Assembly (NCBI RefSeq): GCF_000956405.1
Contig: NZ_JYIV01000017.1
Location: 1 to 64,000, forward strand
Length of the DNA stretch: 64,000 nt
Reading direction: 5' to 3'
Source of the DNA: Microbacterium oxydans
Lineage (GTDB): Bacteria; Actinomycetota; Actinomycetes; Actinomycetales; Microbacteriaceae
Shown: piece after piece, positions 63,685 to 64,000 of the stretch
Numbering within the stretch: the first letter of the stretch is position 1
Layout: every line of letters starts with the position of its first letter
Notes under the pieces: model-generated
What the model was told of the DNA's origin: nothing
The model's database searches: none
What the model saw: only the letters and a program-made list of their open reading frames with translations
Made by a program: the position numbers and the translations under genes

Positions 63685-64000
63685 AGATCTCCCTACGTGA
63701 TGTGAGCAAGGGCCGCAACGGCCAGGCGCTTCCCACCATGTCGCTCGAGTTCCACACCGGAGCAGTGCGTTTCGCGATCGCCGAGACCGAACAGCGGCCG
63801 ACCGTGCTCGGCCTGATCGCAAGCGGCCGCATGCGTCCGGAATCCGGACGCGTGAGCATCGACGACGCTGTCGACCCCAAGTCTCTGCGTCGACGCGTGG
63901 CGCTGGTCGACGCCCCGGACGTCAGCGACCCCCACCCCGACGTCGCGCTCGTCGGCGTCGTCGAAGAGGAGCTCATGTTCGCGGGCCTCGGCGCCACCCC
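63681..64000 (+). CDS. ABC-ATPase-like protein, cut at the window end
   Basis: Only the first 106 residues are inside the window. MKISLRDVSKGRNGQALPTMSLEF and GLIASGRMRPESGRVSIDDA resemble the N-terminus of ABC ATPases before and after Walker A, but the Walker A (GxxGxGKST) position reads AETEQRPTVLGLIAS, so no P-loop is present. TetR plus such an ABC-like protein usually precedes a YhgE/Pip-type membrane protein in actinobacteria. ATGA overlap with the TetR stop. Confidence 0.6.
   Translation, partial: MKISLRDVSKGRNGQALPTMSLEFHTGAVRFAIAETEQRPTVLGLIASGRMRPESGRVSIDDAVDPKSLRRRVALVDAPDVSDPHPDVALVGVVEEELMFAGLGAT

Overview
The window is very GC-rich, with strong third-position G/C bias and many GTG/TTG starts and 4-bp ATGA/GTGA overlaps. 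It carries typical actinobacterial families (SCO4848-type membrane protein, BioQ-type operators, PucR, MoxR/DUF58/VWA operon, long ROK/GntR/TetR set). The gene content fits a Microbacteriaceae chromosome, most probably Microbacterium; the genus is inferred from family content, not from a marker gene. No rRNA, tRNA, CRISPR array or insertion sequence was recognised.

Layout. 0.2-3.7 kb: FUSC-type membrane protein, an ArsR-like regulator divergent from an MFS exporter with three phased TTGCGCAA boxes between them, and a small SCO4848-like membrane protein. 3.8-5.4 kb: a compact three-gene cassette (MauE-like redox membrane protein, Tat-exported Cys-rich peptide precursor, small three-TM protein) that looks like an undescribed disulfide-rich bacteriocin with its maturation and immunity genes. 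5.5-10.9 kb: ECF-type sigma factor, small accessory protein, cytoplasmic subtilisin-like protease and TPR-CHAT (caspase-like) protease, a probable regulated proteolytic conflict/stress module. 11.1-11.7 kb: MazEF-like toxin-antitoxin. 11.75-15.1 kb: four overlapping sugar-phosphate genes (ROK, PfkB kinase, class II aldolase, DeoR). 15.3-18.3 kb: chorismate mutase, AI-2E family transporter, orphan FtsX-like permease. 18.4-22.1 kb: osmoprotectant ABC transporter and DUF427. 22.3-29.7 kb: flavoprotein disulfide reductase, BioY facing an AMP-ligase/ketosynthase pair across two BioQ-like operators, a beta-propeller lactonase-like protein and PurA.

29.9-40.5 kb is an accessory secreted-protein region: two tandem paralogues share a trypsin-like domain whose catalytic His and Ser are both replaced, fused to different C-terminal modules. 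Next to them is a secreted ALF-repeat polymorphic toxin ending in a PD-(D/E)XK nuclease tip, followed by its probable immunity gene. The toxin tip and immunity gene are visibly less GC-rich than the toxin body.

41-45 kb: EamA transporter, Pr6Pr membrane protein, a trimethylamine monooxygenase homologue, a 5'-truncated monooxygenase remnant, DUF4190-like protein. 45.5-55.8 kb: a MoxR-DUF58-VWA-VWA operon whose expected TPR partner is separated from it by a large LamG/PKD surface protein gene. 55.8-64 kb: PucR-like regulator, HSL-type hydrolase, PNPOx-like protein, ZIP-like transporter, AbrB/VapC pair, ArgG, GntR and TetR regulators and the start of a cut-off ABC-ATPase-like gene.

Three copies of an 85-95 bp palindromic element (ends like GCGAAAAC / GTTTTCGC) are scattered in the window; one lies in frame inside the MFS gene.
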